DNA of 33,392 nucleotides from an uncultured Ruminococcus sp. (GCA_934359255.1 CAKRLG010000025.1:1-33392), one strand, 5' to 3'. Shown: positions 15,931 to 25,275, counted from the first letter of the stretch. Translations and numbers: made by a program. The notes: generated by a model not told the origin, from the sequence alone.

Positions 15931-15971
15931 AAACCCCGTTTTGAGCCGTTTTTCGGCTTCTGACGGGGTTT
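15931..15971 (-). terminator. terminator of the rsmG operon
   Basis: Outer stem AAACCCCGT/ACGGGGTTT (15931-15939 with 15963-15971) and inner stem GAGCCG/CGGCTT. A T-run follows on the minus strand. It begins 13 bases past the rsmG stop and closes the minus-strand series running from rpmH. Confidence 0.9.
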
Positions 15972-15983
15972 CTTTTCTTGTTT

Positions 15984-16709
15984 TTATTGGATTGGTTCTT
16001 TGGATGGCAGGCCGGCTTTTCTCGGAAATTTTTTGCCGGTTGGTTTGGTTTTTCGGATGACTACGAAGGACCGTTCCATGTCGGTGTCTGCCAGCTGGAA
16101 TTTTTCGGTTTTTTCCAGGTTGCCGCCCAGGATTTTGATGGCGGTTTTTGCTTCGGTCAGTTCATCCTGGATCTTGCCGGATTTGTAAGGGATGAAGTAA
16201 CCGCCCACTTTTACGTAGGGCAAACAGTATTCGGACAGGGTGCTTAAGTTGGCTACGGCGCGGGAGACGCACAGGTCGAACTGTTCTCTGTAGTCTGCCT
16301 GGCGGGCATAGTCTTCGGCTCTTCCGTGGATGGCGCAGATTCCGGTGAGACCGAGGGTTTCGATCACTGTGTTCAGGAATTTGACGCGTTTGTTCAGGGA
16401 GTCGAGAAGGACAATCTCCTGATCCGGGAAGGCAATTTTTAACGGGATGCCCGGGAAACCGGCGCCGGTTCCCAGGTCCAGGATTTTCATCGGTTTGCTG
16501 TAATCACACACTTTGACGGACGCTACGCTGTCCAGGAAGTGTTTGGTGATGACTTCTTCGTATTCGGTAATGGCCGTCAGGTTCATCACTTTGTTCCATT
16601 CCACCAGAAGTTCATAGTAAGTCAGAAACTGCTCGATCTGTTTATCATTTAATGTAATCTCCAGTTCGGCAAGTCCTTTTTCAAACCATGTGGTATCGTA
16701 TTGAGCCAT
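15984..16709 (-). CDS. rsmG: 16S rRNA (guanine527-N7) methyltransferase
   Basis: A 241-residue SAM-dependent methyltransferase that makes m7G527 in 16S rRNA. The SAM-binding motif LDLGTGAGFPGIPL is typical, followed by LLDSLNKRVKFLN and the CVSRAVANL segment. The open frame extends to 16793, but the start at 16709 (MAQYDTTWFEKGL) follows AAAGGAA and leaves 25 bases after mnmG. The longer form would overlap mnmG by 59 bases and adds a Trp/Cys-rich stretch foreign to the family. Loss of this enzyme confers low-level streptomycin resistance in other bacteria. The C-terminus ends with basic residues (KPTGKKFPRKAG). Confidence 0.96.
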   Translation of the reverse strand: MAQYDTTWFEKGLAELEITLNDKQIEQFLTYYELLVEWNKVMNLTAITEYEEVITKHFLDSVASVKVCDYSKPMKILDLGTGAGFPGIPLKIAFPDQEIVLLDSLNKRVKFLNTVIETLGLTGICAIHGRAEDYARQADYREQFDLCVSRAVANLSTLSEYCLPYVKVGGYFIPYKSGKIQDELTEAKTAIKILGGNLEKTEKFQLADTDMERSFVVIRKTKPTGKKFPRKAGLPSKEPIQ

Positions 16710-16734
16710 GCTTGTTCCTTTCTTTGTTGTATTT

Positions 16735-18612
16735 TTACGCGCGATGACTTTCCAGATATACCAGCAGCACTGATACATCCGCCGGGGATACACCTGCGAT
16801 ACGGGAGGCCTGGCCGATGCTTACCGGGCGGTACAGTTTTAATTTCTGTACAGCCTCGATGCGCAGGCTTTTCACCTGATCGTAATCCATATCTTCCGGT
16901 ATTTTTTTGCTTTCCAGTTTCTTGAACTGTTCCACCTGTTTTAACTGGCGGGTGATGTAGCCATCGTACTTGATGTTGATGTTGACCTGTTCCCGGATAT
17001 CGTAGCGAAGTTCCGGGCGGTTTTTATCGATCGGTGCCAGCACTTCGTAGTTCAGTTCCGGGCGGCGTATCAACTCGCCCAGTGTGGAGCCTGAGGTCAG
17101 CGGTGTACTTCCATACTGTTCGAGAAGTTCCTGTACCTGCTTGGAGGCTCCCACATTAACATGTTCCACACGGTCGATCTCTTCTTTGATCAGCCGTTCT
17201 TTTTCGAGAATATCCCGATACTGTTCCTCGCTGATCAGTCCGACGCGATATCCTTTTTCCCGGAGTCTCAGGTCTGCATTATCCTGACGGAGCAGCAGAC
17301 GGTACTCGGCACGGCTTGTCATCATACGGTACGGCTCATGGTTTTCTTTCGTTACCAGATCGTCGATCAGCACGCCGATATAGGCTTCGGAACGGTCTAA
17401 TACCAGCAGTTCCTCGCCTTTGACTTTCAGTGCCGCGTTGATACCTGCGATCAGTCCCTGTGCCGCTGCCTCCTCGTATCCGGAGCTTCCGTTAAACTGA
17501 CCGCCGCTGAACAGATTTTTGATATTTTTAAATTCCAGTGTCGGCATCAGCTGTCTCGGATTGATGCAGTCATACTCGATGGCGTAGGCATTTCGCACGA
17601 TTTTTGCATGTTCAAGTCCCGGTACGGAGTGGTACATGTCATGCTGGACATCCTCCGGCAGAGAACTTGACATACCGCCAACATACATTTCATTTGTATT
17701 CAGCCCTTCCGGTTCGATAAATACCTGATGTCTGGATTTATCTGCAAATCTGACTACTTTGTCTTCGATAGACGGACAATATCGTGGGCCGGTTCCTTCG
17801 ATCATACCGGAATATAACGGAGAGCGATCCAGATTTTCCCGGATGATCTCGTGAGTTTTCTCATTGGTATAGGTCAGCCAACAGGATACCTGATCGATCT
17901 GAACGCTTTCCGGATCAGTGGAGAAAGAAAACGGAACAACTCTCTCATCTCCTTTCTGCTCTTCCATCTTCGAAAAATCGATCGACCGTTTATCGATACG
18001 TGCCGGTGTTCCGGTCTTGAAACGGAACATCTCCACGCCGTTCGCTTTCAGGGAATCCGTCAGGTAATTGGCCGCCTGCAGTCCGTTCGGACCGGTATAA
18101 TTGCTGACATCTCCGTAGATACATCTCGCTTTCAGATAGGTTCCTGTACACAAAACCACAGCCTTTGCATAATAAGTTGCACCGGAGTACGTTTTTACAC
18201 CTCTAACGGTACCGTCTTCCACGATCAGCTCCGTCACTTCCGCCTGTTTGATCGTCAGATGTGGTGTATTCTCCAGTACCTGACGCATGGTATTGCTGTA
18301 ATTTTTCTTGTCTGCCTGGGCACGCAGGGAATGTACTGCCGGCCCTTTGGATTTGTTTAACATCTTGGACTGGATAAAGGTCTTGTCAATGACCTTTCCC
18401 ATCTCTCCCCCCAGTGCATCGATTTCTTTTACCAGATGCCCTTTGGAGCTTCCTCCGATATTCGGGTTACACGGCATCATCGCGATGCTGTCCACACTGA
18501 CGGTAAATACCATAGTCTCAAGCCCCAGTCTGGCTGCTGCCAGTGATGCCTCGCAGCCCGCATGTCCGGCTCCGATTACTGCAACATCTATATATTCCAC
18601 CAGTTTGTTCAT
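16735..18612 (-). CDS. mnmG: tRNA uridine-5-carboxymethylaminomethyl modification enzyme MnmG (GidA)
   Basis: A 625-residue FAD enzyme, normal length, that together with MnmE installs the cmnm5 group on wobble U34 of several tRNAs. The FAD-binding GAGHAG is at residues 14-19, and [19 protein letters not shown] and [14 protein letters not shown] are family signatures. [18 protein letters not shown] follows later, and the C-terminal helical domain ([17 protein letters not shown]) binds MnmE. It lies 21 bases after mnmE and 25 bases before rsmG, so all three are probably cotranscribed. Confidence 0.98.
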   Translation of the reverse strand: MNKLVEYIDVAVIGAGHAGCEASLAAARLGLETMVFTVSVDSIAMMPCNPNIGGSSKGHLVKEIDALGGEMGKVIDKTFIQSKMLNKSKGPAVHSLRAQADKKNYSNTMRQVLENTPHLTIKQAEVTELIVEDGTVRGVKTYSGATYYAKAVVLCTGTYLKARCIYGDVSNYTGPNGLQAANYLTDSLKANGVEMFRFKTGTPARIDKRSIDFSKMEEQKGDERVVPFSFSTDPESVQIDQVSCWLTYTNEKTHEIIRENLDRSPLYSGMIEGTGPRYCPSIEDKVVRFADKSRHQVFIEPEGLNTNEMYVGGMSSSLPEDVQHDMYHSVPGLEHAKIVRNAYAIEYDCINPRQLMPTLEFKNIKNLFSGGQFNGSSGYEEAAAQGLIAGINAALKVKGEELLVLDRSEAYIGVLIDDLVTKENHEPYRMMTSRAEYRLLLRQDNADLRLREKGYRVGLISEEQYRDILEKERLIKEEIDRVEHVNVGASKQVQELLEQYGSTPLTSGSTLGELIRRPELNYEVLAPIDKNRPELRYDIREQVNINIKYDGYITRQLKQVEQFKKLESKKIPEDMDYDQVKSLRIEAVQKLKLYRPVSIGQASRIAGVSPADVSVLLVYLESHRA

Positions 18613-18633
18613 TTCTTTCTCCTTCTGCCACTC

Positions 18634-20010
18634 TTACTTGCCGGTACAGAACTTGCTGAAGATCTCATTGACCAGATCCTCTCCCACTGACTCTCCCACG
18701 ATCCTTCCAAGTGCCTCATACGCGTTCATCAGATCGATGGAGAAGAAATCTTCCGGCATCTCCATGGCAATGCTTTTTTCCACCATTGTAAGACTCTGAT
18801 ATGCTTCCTCAAGCGCTGTCTTATGGCGGACATTCGTAATATATACTTCATCGTTAAAGGATAATTCTCCTGCAAAGAACATGGATTTGATCTGTTCTTC
18901 CAGAATTTCCACACCCTGCTCCTGTCTTGCGGAGATTGCTATTACCGGCATATCTGTACGTGCCTCCAGCATCTCTTTCGTTACCACCGGAGTCAGGTCA
19001 CTCTTATTTAACAGAATGATTGCTTTTTTCTCCCGGAGAATCTCCAGAATTTCCTCATCATTTTCATCTAACGGAATGGAGGAATCCACCACATATAATA
19101 CCAGATCCGCGTCTTTTGCGTAAGCCCTGGCTCTCTCCACCCCGATCTTTTCCACAACATCTTCTGTTGCCCGGATTCCTGCCGTATCCATCATCCGAAG
19201 AGAGATTCCCTGCAGCATGATGGTCTCTTCCAGAACATCCCTCGTTGTTCCTGCAATATCTGTTACAATAGCTTTTTCTTCTCCCACCAGATAATTTAAC
19301 AGAGAAGATTTTCCCGCATTTGGTTTTCCTACGATCACCGTCCGGATACCTTCCCGGATCATCTTTCCCTCATCAAAGGAGTCCGCCAGACAACGAATCT
19401 TCTTTTTTTCTTCTTCTACGGTCTGCGCAAGTTTCTCACTGTACCCGTCCAGACTGATATGTTCCGGATCGTCAAGTGCGGATTCGATATATGCAATATG
19501 GTACAGGATACTGCTTCGGATCTCTTTAATAGATGTTAAAACAGAACCTTTCAGCTGGCTTAACGAGCTTTTCAGTGCATACTCATTCTTCGCCTGGATC
19601 ACATCGATGACCGCCTCCGCCTGAGACAGGTCGATTCTTCCGTTTAAGAAAGCTCGCTTGGTAAATTCTCCCGGTTCCGCAGGTCTTGCCCCTGCATGTA
19701 TCACCGCTTCAAGAACCTTTTTCATCGCCAGGACACCGCCGTGACAATCAATCTCCACGGTGTCTTCTCCGGTGTAACTTCTCGGCCCTTTCATGATCAT
19801 CACCAGGACTTCATCGATCATTGTATCGTTGTCATAGATAAATCCATAATGAATCGTATGGCTTTCGGCTTCTTTTATCTGCTTTTTTCCGCCCTTTGAG
19901 CGGTATACTTTGCTGATGATCTCCATGCTATCGTCACCGCTGATACGGATAATACCGATTCCTGAAGCACTCATCGCTGTGGCAATTGCCGCAATCGTAT
20001 CTCCTGTCAT
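18634..20010 (-). CDS. mnmE: tRNA modification GTPase MnmE (TrmE)
   Basis: A 458-residue potassium-dependent GTPase, partner of MnmG. The N-terminal folate-binding domain (1-120) is followed by a helical domain and the G domain: P-loop GKPNAGKS at 228-235, GTTRD for switch I, DTAG for G3 and NKSD for G4. The protein ends FCTGK, which fits the essential C-terminal Cys-x-Gly-Lys motif. It starts 95 bases after khpB; a weak hairpin lies in that gap. Confidence 0.98.
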   Translation of the reverse strand: MTGDTIAAIATAMSASGIGIIRISGDDSMEIISKVYRSKGGKKQIKEAESHTIHYGFIYDNDTMIDEVLVMIMKGPRSYTGEDTVEIDCHGGVLAMKKVLEAVIHAGARPAEPGEFTKRAFLNGRIDLSQAEAVIDVIQAKNEYALKSSLSQLKGSVLTSIKEIRSSILYHIAYIESALDDPEHISLDGYSEKLAQTVEEEKKKIRCLADSFDEGKMIREGIRTVIVGKPNAGKSSLLNYLVGEEKAIVTDIAGTTRDVLEETIMLQGISLRMMDTAGIRATEDVVEKIGVERARAYAKDADLVLYVVDSSIPLDENDEEILEILREKKAIILLNKSDLTPVVTKEMLEARTDMPVIAISARQEQGVEILEEQIKSMFFAGELSFNDEVYITNVRHKTALEEAYQSLTMVEKSIAMEMPEDFFSIDLMNAYEALGRIVGESVGEDLVNEIFSKFCTGK

Positions 20011-20053
20011 TTCTGTCTTACTCCTTTCAGAGCATTATATTCTTCTTAAAGCA

Positions 20054-20095
20054 GGAAAAGATGCTACTCACACCCCGTGAAATAACATCTTTTCC
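20054..20095 (-). terminator. weak hairpin between khpB and mnmE
   Basis: Arms GGAAAAGATG (20054-20063) and CATCTTTTCC (20086-20095) form a 10-base stem around a 22-base loop that contains an inner TCAC/GTGA pair. The minus-strand tail has few Ts, so it may only attenuate transcription into mnmE. Confidence 0.4.
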
Positions 20096-20105
20096 ATTCA
20101 ACAAC

Positions 20106-20987
20106 TTATTTACCTTTATAAACAACTACCACATGACGGTAAGGTTCATTGCCCTCACTGTATGTTTCCACGTACTTGTTTCCCTGCAGTGCAGAATGGA
20201 TGATTCTTCTCTCATAAGGATTCATTGGTTCTAACACTACCGGCTTTCTTGTTTTACGCACTTTGAAAGCAATGTTCTTTGCCAGGTTTTCCAGCGTGTC
20301 TTTTCTGCGGCTTCTGTAGTTTTCTGTGTCTACTTTCACTCTGACATAGTCCTGCTGCTCTTTGTTAACAACCAGGCTGGTCAGATACTGCAGAGAATCC
20401 AGTGTCTGTCCTCTCTTACCGATCAGAATACCCATATCTTCTCCGGCAAAATCAATTTCCAGGCAGTCGGCGGTCTTATCATAGTTTATGGTAATCTCCA
20501 CCGGAAGTTCCATTGCACCAAATACGCCGGTCAGAAATTTTTCTGCATCCTGTTTCATCTGCTGTACCTGTTCTTCGGTACGGACAACCGGTTTTCTCGG
20601 TTCCGGCTTCGGCTGCGCTTCTTTTGCCACCGGTTTTACTTCCTTGGTTTCTGCCTGCGGTTTTGTGACAGTTCCTTTTTTCGGCTCTTTTACCGGTTTG
20701 GTCTCTTTTTTAACTTCTTTTTTGGGTTCTTTCTTTTCTTCCTTAACAGGGGCTTTCTTTTCCTTTTTCTCTTCTTTTGCCAGCTCTTTTAAGATGTCGA
20801 ACTCTTCTTCCTGCACCTTTTTACGAACTTTGATCACGGCAGGTTTGCTGCCGATAAATCCCAAGAAACCGGAAGTACCCTCCTGGACAACCTGAATCTC
20901 TAAGTTATCACTGGAAGTCTCAAACTCCAGACAAGCCTTTGTGATGGCTTCATCAACGGTTTTCGCAGTAATCTCTTTGAATTCCAT
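20106..20987 (-). CDS. khpB: RNA-binding protein KhpB (Jag/EloR)
   Basis: A 293-residue protein with the Jag N-terminal domain (1-55), a Lys/Glu/Pro-rich linker (about 60-135), a KH domain (about 150-220, GKRG loop at 190-193) and a C-terminal R3H domain (about 225-293, containing YERRIIHSAL). It binds RNA together with KhpA and affects cell elongation in streptococci. It follows yidC by 14 bases, the conserved arrangement in Firmicutes. The linker is long and low in complexity, made of repeated KKE and PVK runs. Confidence 0.95.
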   Translation of the reverse strand: MEFKEITAKTVDEAITKACLEFETSSDNLEIQVVQEGTSGFLGFIGSKPAVIKVRKKVQEEEFDILKELAKEEKKEKKAPVKEEKKEPKKEVKKETKPVKEPKKGTVTKPQAETKEVKPVAKEAQPKPEPRKPVVRTEEQVQQMKQDAEKFLTGVFGAMELPVEITINYDKTADCLEIDFAGEDMGILIGKRGQTLDSLQYLTSLVVNKEQQDYVRVKVDTENYRSRRKDTLENLAKNIAFKVRKTRKPVVLEPMNPYERRIIHSALQGNKYVETYSEGNEPYRHVVVVYKGK

Positions 20988-21001
20988 AGCCCTTTCTCCC
21001 C

Positions 21002-22300
21002 CTATTTCTTCTTAGTGTTCTTTTCGTCAAACTGTTTTACCATGTTTGCCTTGGCAGCAAGGCTGCCCGGTTTTACATTGGCGTTATTATAATATTCCGT
21101 TGCTTTCTTTCTCTGTGCTTCTTTTTCTTCCTGGCTCAATCCGGATAATTTTGCAGATGTCTGAATGTTTCTTGCATTCGTTCTCGCCTGCTGGTTGATC
21201 TGCTGTGCAGACACACCGCGTTTTTCCATCTGTTTCTTCATTTTTTCCTGATTGTGACGAACCAGCTCTTCCATATCTATCTTTTCCATCTTCCGGTTGA
21301 TCACCAGCTGCTGGATACAGCGGATCACCGCACCGATTACCCAGTAAATACCGATACCTACCGGGAATGTGAAACAGAATACGGCAGACATGATCGGCAT
21401 GAACGTATTCATGCTCTTCATAGAAGCTTCCATTGCACTTGGTTCACTGTTCGCTGCCTGCTGTGGCTGTGGCATCAGTTTGTAGTTCATCCACTGGGTC
21501 AGCCAGGCAAGAATCGGAACCATAACAGCGGAAAATACCAGAAGGTATCCTGCTCCTCCGCCCTGGGCCATACCACTTTTAATGATGGCAAGCGGGGTAT
21601 CTGAGATATTCAGATTCAGGAATGTATTCATATGGCTGGTCTGCTGCGCTACTTTATCAAACAGATCTGTAAAGCCGCTGAAATCGCTGATGCTTGCAAA
21701 CTTTTCCATCTGTGACGGAGACAGTTTGTACAGAAAATCAATGGTTGTTTCTTTTGTGAATTCTGTATTAGCTGTAATTCCTGTCATGGTGATCTTATTG
21801 TCTGTCAGGAAATTACTGATAATAGTGCCAAATCCATCTACAGACATGATTTTTGCTGTCAGTCCGGTAAATACATTTCTTACTCCGGAGATATATCCCG
21901 GAATGTGATAGATTACCTGGTACAAAGCCAGCAGAACCGGCATCTGAACCAACAGCTGTACGCAGCTTCCGGTTGGAGATACACCATATTTCTGATATAC
22001 GGCACTGATCTCCTCATTCTGCTTCATCATAGAATCCTGGTCTTTTTTACCATTGTATTTCTTCTGGATCTTCTGGATCTCAGGCTGCATAACAGCATTT
22101 AACTTGGAGAATTTCTGCTGTTTGATCTGCAGCGGGGTCATCAGGAGATATACAACCAGTGTAAATAAAATAATGGACAAACCGATGTTTGTGATCCCGA
22201 TCAGTTCAAGACCGCTGTATATCACGTTGATCATCCATCCCAGAATTTCACTTACCCATCCGATAATAGGCATCGAAACCTTCGTCATTACGATATTCAA
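21002..22300 (-). CDS. yidC: membrane protein insertase YidC
   Basis: A 432-residue YidC/Oxa1/Alb3 insertase. There is no large periplasmic P1 domain and no lipobox, so it is a Gram-positive type, though longer than Bacillus SpoIIIJ. The core shows LSIILFTLVVYLLMTPLQIK, QPEIQKIQKKY and SCVQLLVQMPVLLALYQVI. A loop of about 100 residues lies between the core helices (about 155-240). The C-terminal tail is basic (from about 340) and suits ribosome contact. The start is a TTG at 22300: AGGAGG sits 8 bases upstream, whereas the next in-frame ATG (22288) would be 20 bases away. Confidence 0.95.
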   Translation of the reverse strand: MNIVMTKVSMPIIGWVSEILGWMINVIYSGLELIGITNIGLSIILFTLVVYLLMTPLQIKQQKFSKLNAVMQPEIQKIQKKYNGKKDQDSMMKQNEEISAVYQKYGVSPTGSCVQLLVQMPVLLALYQVIYHIPGYISGVRNVFTGLTAKIMSVDGFGTIISNFLTDNKITMTGITANTEFTKETTIDFLYKLSPSQMEKFASISDFSGFTDLFDKVAQQTSHMNTFLNLNISDTPLAIIKSGMAQGGGAGYLLVFSAVMVPILAWLTQWMNYKLMPQPQQAANSEPSAMEASMKSMNTFMPIMSAVFCFTFPVGIGIYWVIGAVIRCIQQLVINRKMEKIDMEELVRHNQEKMKKQMEKRGVSAQQINQQARTNARNIQTSAKLSGLSQEEKEAQRKKATEYYNNANVKPGSLAAKANMVKQFDEKNTKKK

Positions 22301-22339
22301 TTATGTTTCCTCCTTAAATGTAATTCCCATTACATCAAT

Positions 22340-22549
22340 CTACGGAACCGGATCCACTCCGCCTTTGGAGAACGGATTACACCGTAAGATCCTCCACAGG
22401 GCTAAAAGAGAGCCCTTAAACGCTCCGTATTTTTCAATTGCCTCCAGTCCGTACTGCGAACAGGACGGAAAATAAGGACACTTGGTACTCTTTAAAGGGG
22501 AAATATATTTCTGGTAGAATCTGATTCCTTTAATCAATATTGCTTTCAT
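22340..22549 (-). CDS. yidD: membrane protein insertion efficiency factor YidD
   Basis: A 69-residue protein of the YidD family, which assists YidC-dependent insertion at the inner face of the membrane. The conserved elements are [10 protein letters not shown], the Cys-containing [15 protein letters not shown] and [18 protein letters not shown]. It overlaps rnpA by 20 bases, indicating translational coupling, and yidC begins 39 bases after it. Confidence 0.96.
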   Translation of the reverse strand: MKAILIKGIRFYQKYISPLKSTKCPYFPSCSQYGLEAIEKYGAFKGSLLALWRILRCNPFSKGGVDPVP

Positions 22550-22898
22550 GTTCTTCCTTTTCTACAAGGTGATGTAACCTGCCAAGGTGTAGGAATGCAC
22601 TCTCAATCTCACGAAACGTTCTCTCTTTTGCACTCACGCGGGCTACCACAACAATATCAAACCCTCTACGAAATACATCCTCATGCAGCCGATAACTTTC
22701 TCTTACCAGTCTGCAGAGCCGGTGGCGCACTACACTATTGCCCACTTTTTTACTGACGGAGATTCCGATTCTGTTTTTCTCCAGCTGATTCTCTTTTGCA
22801 TACATGACTAAATACTTATTTACATAAGATGTTCCTGTTTTATATACCAGCTGAAAATCTCTGTTCTTTTTTAAGCTCTCTGCATCTTTATATTTCAT
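22530..22898 (-). CDS. rnpA: ribonuclease P protein component
   Basis: A 122-residue basic protein, the RNase P subunit that helps the catalytic RNA process tRNA 5' ends. The RNR-type signature reads [17 protein letters not shown], with His in place of the usual Asn in the first Arg-Asn-Arg. [14 protein letters not shown] at the N-terminus and GFDIVVVAR near the C-terminus are typical. It follows rpmH by 80 bases in the classical rpmH-rnpA pair. Confidence 0.96.
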   Translation of the reverse strand: MKYKDAESLKKNRDFQLVYKTGTSYVNKYLVMYAKENQLEKNRIGISVSKKVGNSVVRHRLCRLVRESYRLHEDVFRRGFDIVVVARVSAKERTFREIESAFLHLGRLHHLVEKEEHESNID

Positions 22899-22952
22899 AG
22901 AAATTCCTTACCTTTAAAGAAAATTTTTTTAAATCTTTTAGATAGAAGAAAA

Positions 22953-22971
22953 GACCACAATGTATGCGGTC
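22953..22971 (-). terminator. weak hairpin between rpmH and rnpA
   Basis: A 7-pair stem (one G-T pair) with a 5-base loop is followed by TTTTCTTC on the minus strand. It begins 8 bases past the rpmH stop. It would give partial termination, so that more rpmH than rnpA message is made. Confidence 0.5.
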
Positions 22972-22978
22972 TTATGTC

Positions 22979-23113
22979 TTATGCTGATAAGCTTTTTCTT
23001 CCTTTTAATCTTCTGGCAGCCAGTACTTTTCTGCCACCTTTTGTACTCATTCTTGCTCTGAATCCGTGAACTTTTGCTCTGGATCTCTTTTTCGGCTGAA
23101 ATGTCATTTTCAT
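22979..23113 (-). CDS. rpmH: 50S ribosomal protein L34
   Basis: A 44-residue, very basic protein, standard L34 length. It begins [18 protein letters not shown] and has the conserved middle [19 protein letters not shown]. The ATG at 23113 has GGAGG about 9 bases before it. L34 is the universal gene immediately left of dnaA in Firmicutes, and a near-perfect promoter lies 76-104 bases upstream of its start. Confidence 0.97.
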   Translation of the reverse strand: MKMTFQPKKRSRAKVHGFRARMSTKGGRKVLAARRLKGRKSLSA

Positions 23114-23188
23114 ATCTAAGGCACCTCCTTTAATATCCATTATTCGGTTATGATCGTCTTTTCATGTATGTCAGAAAACATCGTTTCA

Positions 23189-23217
23189 ATTATATTCATA
23201 AATAAATGCTACGTCAA
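23189..23217 (-). promoter_or_regulatory. promoter of rpmH-rnpA
   Basis: On the minus strand, TTGACG (23217-23212), exactly 17 bases, and TATAAT (23194-23189). It is one of the best promoter matches in the window and would drive rpmH and the genes beyond it. Confidence 0.8.
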
Positions 23218-23285
23218 GTAAAATCGCCGTTTTTTCCTGATTTTTTTTCAATTTATCACTAAAATAAGTGTCTCAGGCCCATACC

Positions 23286-23558
23286 GTTTCCACAGATATT
23301 ACTGCCCTGGATAGAACACTGCCGGTTCCCATATTCGGTTACACACATCTTTGCACAGCCTGTACACAAGGTTTACGTAAGTTATCCACCCAATGTGGAT
23401 AACTTGTGGATAACTGCTGTATTTGATGTGTATATATTTTGGACAATTCCCATAATTCCCTGTTTTTCTGTCTTTTTCTATGTGTATAACTTCTGCTGTC
23501 CTTTTATTTATCCACGGGATAACTATTCGTCCTTCGCTTTTTTAACGACTTATCCACA
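23286..23558. other. oriC, left part: DnaA-box cluster between rpmH and dnaA
   Basis: Against TTATCCACA: TTATCCACC at 23382-23390 (+), TGTGGATAA at 23394-23402 and 23405-23413 (both minus, perfect), TGTGTATAA at 23481-23489 (minus, one mismatch), TTATCCACG at 23508-23516 (+, one mismatch) and a perfect box at 23550-23558 (+). A weaker GTTTCCACA is at 23286-23294. The three boxes at 23382-23413 are within 32 bases. Together with the dnaA-dnaN boxes this forms a bipartite origin like that of Bacillus. Confidence 0.88.
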
Positions 23559-23566
23559 TTTAGTCG

Positions 23567-23595
23567 TTGCTAAAATCCACATTTTATTATAAGAT
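23567..23595 (+). promoter_or_regulatory. probable dnaA promoter overlapped by DnaA boxes
   Basis: TTGCTA (23567-23572), a 17-base spacer and TAAGAT (23590-23595). A degenerate DnaA box (AAATCCACA, 23573-23581) lies in the spacer and a perfect box ends 9 bases upstream, which suits DnaA autoregulation. The leader to the start codon would be about 45-50 bases. Confidence 0.5.
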
Positions 23596-23649
23596 ATGGT
23601 AGAGAAAGTAGCTCGTTCTATCAGCTGCCTTGCACTTATGGAGGAAATC

Positions 23650-25002
23650 ATGAACATTATTTACGAAAAATGGGACGAAATATTGGAAACAGTAAAGACA
23701 GAACACGAATTATCGGATGTCTCTTTTAAAACCTGGTTAAAACCGCTGACGATTCACAGCATCGATGACCAGGTGGTTACCATACTGGTTCCTTCTCAGC
23801 AGGTTGGACTTAACTATATCAGCAAAAAGTACGCCCTCCCACTGAAAGTTGCTATTTCAGAACTAACCGGGTCCGACTACGATATTAAGTTCGTCCTGCC
23901 GGAAGATATACAAAATGTAGAAAAAGAGGTCCCCGTTTCTACTAATTATAATACCAGCATGGAAATGGCAAACCTGAATCCGAAATACACCTTCGATACC
24001 TTTGTCGTCGGAAGTAACAACAAATTTGCCCATGCTGCATCCCTGGCCGTGGCAGAATCTCCTGGAGAAATCTACAATCCTCTCTTTTTATATGGAGGTG
24101 TGGGTCTCGGAAAGACTCATCTGATGCATTCCGTTGCACACTTTATATTAGAAAGAAATCCTTCCACCAAGATTCTGTATACCACCAGTGAGGAATTTAC
24201 AAATGAACTGATCGAAGCAATCCGAAATGGTAACAACACCGCAATGACGAAATTCCGTGAAAAGTACCGAAACATCGATGTTTTACTGATCGATGATATC
24301 CAGTTCATCATTGGAAAAGAATCCACACAGGAAGAATTTTTCCATACCTTTAATGCTTTGCACAGTGCTAAAAAACAGATCATTATCTCCAGTGATAAAC
24401 CACCTAAAGATATGGAAATCCTCGAAGATCGTATCCGTTCTCGTTTTGAATGGGGACTGTTGGCTGATATTTCTTCTCCTGACTACGAAACCCGTGTTGC
24501 GATTCTACGGAAAAAAGAAGAAATGGACGGTTATAACCTGGATGATTCCATTATTGAATATATTGCCAAGAACATTAAGTCCAATATTCGTGAACTGGAA
24601 GGATCTTTAAATAAAATTATCGCTTATGCAAACCTGGAAAAACGGGAAGTTACAATGGAGCTGGCCGAAACCGTACTGAAAGATATTATCTCTCCAAATG
24701 ATAAGAAGATCATCACTCCGGAATATATTATCAACACTGTAGCTGAACATTATGACATCACACCGGAGGATATCATTGGTACGAAAAGAAACAGTAAAGT
24801 CGTCTATCCTCGGCAGATTGCCATGTATCTTTGTCGTGAACTGGCCAATATTCCACTAAAATCCATCGGTCAGTGTATGGGGAATCGTGATCACACAACC
24901 ATCATGCACGGTTGCGACAAAATCGAACAGGAATTACAGACTTCACAGACAACTCAAAAAGCAATCGAAATTCTGAAGAAAAAACTTCAGCCGGGAAACT
25001 AA
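23650..25002 (+). CDS. dnaA: chromosomal replication initiator protein DnaA
   Basis: A 450-residue AAA+ initiator from the chosen start. The frame is open further upstream (23596, 23638), but GGAGG at 23640-23644 fits the ATG at 23650, and MNIIYEKWDEILETVK is the usual N-terminus. Domain I is about 1-80; domain II is a short linker. Domain III has Walker A GGVGLGKTH at 149-157 and Walker B LLIDD at 212-216. Domain IV carries the DnaA signature (CRELANIPLKSIGQCMGNRD, then HTTIMHG), which contacts DnaA boxes. It starts the plus-strand dnaA-dnaN-rlbA-recF-gyrB-gyrA series. Confidence 0.98.
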   Translation: MNIIYEKWDEILETVKTEHELSDVSFKTWLKPLTIHSIDDQVVTILVPSQQVGLNYISKKYALPLKVAISELTGSDYDIKFVLPEDIQNVEKEVPVSTNYNTSMEMANLNPKYTFDTFVVGSNNKFAHAASLAVAESPGEIYNPLFLYGGVGLGKTHLMHSVAHFILERNPSTKILYTTSEEFTNELIEAIRNGNNTAMTKFREKYRNIDVLLIDDIQFIIGKESTQEEFFHTFNALHSAKKQIIISSDKPPKDMEILEDRIRSRFEWGLLADISSPDYETRVAILRKKEEMDGYNLDDSIIEYIAKNIKSNIRELEGSLNKIIAYANLEKREVTMELAETVLKDIISPNDKKIITPEYIINTVAEHYDITPEDIIGTKRNSKVVYPRQIAMYLCRELANIPLKSIGQCMGNRDHTTIMHGCDKIEQELQTSQTTQKAIEILKKKLQPGN

Positions 25003-25275
25003 ATGCCCTTCCTAGAAAGTATGAGTTATCCACATTCTGTCTGTGAATTCCCTGTGTATATTTTGTGGACAAAGAAATGGTAATTTACGCATCCACAAAT
25101 CATACACCGACACCTTCTACAGGATGCACACAGTTATCCAATGAAAAATTCCTTATATTTTCGGGGCTGACACCACTTTTACACATTTTCACAGCCCCTA
25201 CTACGAATACTACGAATTTCTTATTATATTTTTATACATGAGCCCTCGGGTTCAAGGAAGGAAGTTATTCACATT
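25003..25275. other. oriC, right part: DnaA boxes and candidate unwinding element
   Basis: The 273-base dnaA-dnaN gap has a perfect DnaA box at 25026-25034 (+), TGTGGACAA at 25064-25072 (minus, one mismatch) and a partial box at 25134-25142. A 7-base inverted repeat GGGGCTG/CAGCCCC (25163-25169, 25192-25198) follows. Its right arm is immediately followed by CTACTACGAATACTACGAA (25198-25216, sharing one base) and then an AT-only stretch. A GC-rich tract, then CTA-type triplets, then AT-rich DNA is the order of the basal unwinding element with DnaA-trios described in Bacillus subtilis. Confidence 0.75.

Noticed and set aside
23596..23649. Longer DnaA N-terminus starting at 23596 or 23638
   Set aside because: The ribosome-binding site GGAGG fits the ATG at 23650, and the extra residues are not typical of DnaA. 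The proposed -10 ends right at 23595.
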